From positions 1 to 64,000 of the forward strand of contig SUWF01000006.1 in the NCBI GenBank assembly GCA_015061575.1: a stretch of 64,000 nt of DNA, written 5' to 3'. The notes under the pieces were generated by a model. It was given only the letters and a program-made list of their open reading frames with translations. It had not been told where the DNA came from and ran no database searches. The position numbers were made by a program, and so were the translations under genes. Below are positions 62,701-64,000 of this stretch, in pieces. This DNA is from Lentisphaerota bacterium. GTDB taxonomy: Bacteria; Verrucomicrobiota; Lentisphaeria; Victivallales; Victivallaceae. The first letter of the stretch is position 1. Every line of letters starts with the position of its first letter.

Positions 62701-64000
62701 ACTACTGGCCCAAAACTGACGGCAAGCGCAATCCCGCCCGGGACCGTATCATGGTCACGATCAGCGACAATATCGCAGCCGTGCTGCCCAATATACCCAA
62801 CCCCAGGCGGGAATATCTGGCAACTACCGCCGAAGAAGTCTGGGCCACGCGCATGTGGTATTGCAAACTGCCTTATATGAGTTACTTTGATGAAGAATTT
62901 GCCCAGTGGCAGGAGGCCAAAGATTACGGCATGGAAAAACTCAACGTGCGGCTGCACGGCAATATCAACCGCATGTATCACCCACGGCGGGACGGCGGGC
63001 CGAGTACCTTTATCAAAAGTTTTACCGAACCGCAGATCGGCGGCGATGCCAAACTGGCGGAATTTTTTGAGCGGATGCGCAAACTTGATTACCGCATCGG
63101 TATTTACACCGACCACATGCTGCTGAATCCGGTGGCCCGGGATGCGTGGGATCCTGATATGCTCAATCTGGACAGCAACGGCAACTGGCTTTACAGCTCC
63201 GGCAACTGCAAACAAACCAAGATGAGCCGGATGGTCGATCTGCAGAAAAAATTCAACGCCCTGTACAAAGATATGTTCAAGCCCACCTGCGCCTATCTTG
63301 ACCAGATAACCTGCCCGCCCTGTTGGCGTTACACTGACTACGATGCCCGCACGCCGGATGCCGGAAAATTTTCGGCGGCCTACCGGGTGATGGTCGAAAG
63401 TCTGCGGGCGGAAGAAGCCGATTTCGGCCCGGTGCTTTCCGAAGGCAAAACCCAGATGTTCTTTGCCGGACTCTGCGACAGCTACGCCCAGCCGCAGCGC
63501 ATGTATATGAATGTGATACCCGATTTCAATTTGCGCAAACTGCACACCATGAGCAACGATTGCGGCTATGAACTCGGGTGGATCAACTACAAGGGCGCCA
63601 AGGGCGGCGAGCCGCAAAAGTGGTCTTACAAACTGTTGGCCTATCAATATGCCTACGGCAATACCGGACATATTTTCGGCAATTACCACGGAGCGCCGCT
63701 CTCGCCGCTGCCGGATTATTTTATCCGCAGCTACTTTCTGGTGCAACCGGCACAGAAATATTATGCGCTGACTCCGGTCAAGTCGATCCTTTACAACGTC
63801 AACGGTTTGCTCAAGCCGCTGGAAAGTGCCGTTGCGGCAGATACCCTTGACCGCAATCAGGTCAAGATCGTTTACGCCAACGGTCTGGAAGTGGCGGTCA
63901 ATCTGAACGATAAAGAAAATTTCACCGTAACGCTGCACGGCAAAGAATACGTTTTGCCGCCGGAAGGCTTTGCGGCGTACCTGCCGGGCAAACTGGAGGC
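59703..64000 (+). CDS. Giant exported LamG/GH-like protein (3' end outside window)
   Basis: Open from the ATG at 59703 to the window edge (1432 residues seen, no stop). A signal peptide of about 21 residues ends near STLA-AP. Three LamG-like sandwich domains lie at about 22-190, 233-410 and 430-540; the first two are closely similar, repeated at 633-bp spacing. A beta-sandwich region (about 570-1010) leads into a TIM-barrel-like part (1045-1400) with SYFDEEFAQW, LDQITCPPCWRYTD (Asp near 1199) and GPVLSEGK (Glu near 1246), which may be the catalytic pair as in GH101/GH129-like enzymes. Family is not certain. AAGATG precedes the start. Last gene of the 57900 locus. Confidence 0.82.
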   Translation, partial: MKSFRLTVIAALTLSALSTLAAPWNFPARKGVEFRNIPDWGKAGFTLEVWAKPAADDCGYAVLMRGSFGYPNIRKAKNIDCYLVNSGKKNSAGRVYTALAPGKYHYYVLTGDPEKSIAYRDGKLMRTNKVSGIPVYNAKNTLHIGHSLGWANNFKGEVAVVRIHNRALTAAEIKNNYAALQNDQALPQDKSLIFNEDRRELANSASAAEPAAAPEAGELTLSGVEKAPAPDNAWTFPAKKAVKFNNIPNWGNEGFALEVYCQPDKLPGGYAVLMRGSFGFPNFYGAKNIDCYLINNVSSKNAAGRVYTALTPGKYHYYVLTGDPEKSIAYRDGKALRTNNESGIPKYDPNGVLNIGNSLGWNKNFTGKIALVRIHKKMLSAEAIRQNWQALQNNQPLANTESVIFAQDRRVTGNFYKFTPEKSAQVKRVPANTQISLLLKPEKLLDSNILSWGKLNISSTAQGDIIVKYGQDSFTVKSLLSANSTVTLAFAWNGTEAGLFADGKAVGKLIKTTSPGGSADLTLGGNFAGIIGKIMVKKNEIMPPTIGKMVSCQLDNRSADKVAYPRSRHLSGKVETIKPLVTFDDLTNWQMSYTSGAVKPVITRSKEEPLWSDYVLRTEFAKGDYPSKDAKVVLTPPEPIKVTEDFDTVAIWRFATAYGQPRPALSYSIQYKDAAGKLHCTGNMGGMLENGWGIHMKPLKNMVKAPAEIVSITFSGFNEDRRVTYFDSLHVYKRPDGPLEDCRVLSYKKLGVPTREETILPTAGEPAQVTLSADKNSWQFTSVSASGKKLLFKVEPKTGTLSDISADYNGQSFKPMNGGGFYWALDNVYPVKSDSLLAPNSSRVKARLQKSQVNGKKLTLEWLYTIDGQTTYPASWTLEVIDNTLIVDLKSPSAMVGEFKFGAITGISGKVIEIPYLNLGRWIHPSNPPGIFAGENIYISSFVDWYNSDASGLFGESSSTPGGKFVLNLVTADHRWVADPNAGDPSRIVRDVSVINGGSYYWPKTDGKRNPARDRIMVTISDNIAAVLPNIPNPRREYLATTAEEVWATRMWYCKLPYMSYFDEEFAQWQEAKDYGMEKLNVRLHGNINRMYHPRRDGGPSTFIKSFTEPQIGGDAKLAEFFERMRKLDYRIGIYTDHMLLNPVARDAWDPDMLNLDSNGNWLYSSGNCKQTKMSRMVDLQKKFNALYKDMFKPTCAYLDQITCPPCWRYTDYDARTPDAGKFSAAYRVMVESLRAEEADFGPVLSEGKTQMFFAGLCDSYAQPQRMYMNVIPDFNLRKLHTMSNDCGYELGWINYKGAKGGEPQKWSYKLLAYQYAYGNTGHIFGNYHGAPLSPLPDYFIRSYFLVQPAQKYYALTPVKSILYNVNGLLKPLESAVAADTLDRNQVKIVYANGLEVAVNLNDKENFTVTLHGKEYVLPPEGFAAYLPGKLE

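Noticed and set aside
62379-63938. 519-residue minus-strand open frame
   Set aside because: Antisense to the giant LamG/GH-like gene, which has a signal peptide and conserved domains.

Overview
The window looks like chromosomal DNA of a Gram-negative, polysaccharide-degrading bacterium of the Lentisphaerota (Victivallales-like). The reasons are the outer-membrane genes (LpxA, an LptF/LptG permease), four proteins with the near-invariant [19 protein letters not shown] pseudopilin start, and many large secreted glycoside-hydrolase-like proteins. Taxonomy is inferred from gene content only. No rRNA, tRNA, CRISPR array or insertion sequence was recognised.

Layout. Positions 1-17300 are mostly housekeeping: a macrodomain deacetylase, a possible non-coding RNA, the operon pyrH-lpxA-FKBP isomerase (minus), a divergent Gfo/Idh/MocA oxidoreductase plus priA, gatB with a fused homocysteine methyltransferase/MTHFR (minus), type III glutamine synthetase, a MATE exporter, an unknown exported protein, and thiD overlapping an N-acetylmuramoyl-L-alanine amidase gene. 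Positions 17387-30876 hold two carbohydrate loci: a minus-strand operon (pseudopilin, GH-like protein, sandwich-domain protein) behind a consensus promoter, and a plus-strand cluster (pyruvyl transferase-like protein, AraC regulator, phosphatase-LamG fusion, pseudopilin, CBM9/GH-like protein, acetylesterase). Positions 30935-37110 hold the most unusual locus: a minus-strand operon with a small MotA/TolQ-like membrane protein, a MotB-like transmembrane protein with a long coiled coil, a Ser/Thr kinase fused to a formylglycine-generating-enzyme-like domain, and a polysaccharide pyruvyl transferase.

Positions 37390-41648 hold an LptF/LptG permease, a peptide-type binding protein, and a lone phage terminase large subunit. 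Positions 41820-50688 form one apparent eight-gene operon: metK, adenosine kinase, Na/Ca exchanger, EamA transporter, GH43, diadenylate cyclase cdaA, YbbR protein, and an RsmB-type methyltransferase. Positions 50921-64000 contain two loci of the same design: a winged-helix regulator with a sugar-sensor-like domain, then a pseudopilin, then a giant secreted GH-like protein (plus an MFS transporter in the first). The last gene runs off the window.

How they fit together: each carbohydrate locus appears to couple sensing, a pseudopilin-like surface or secretion protein, and an exported polysaccharide-acting enzyme; uptake genes are seen only in one. Many promoters fit TTGnnn-N17-TATATT or close to it, so a sigma70-type housekeeping factor probably drives most of the region.
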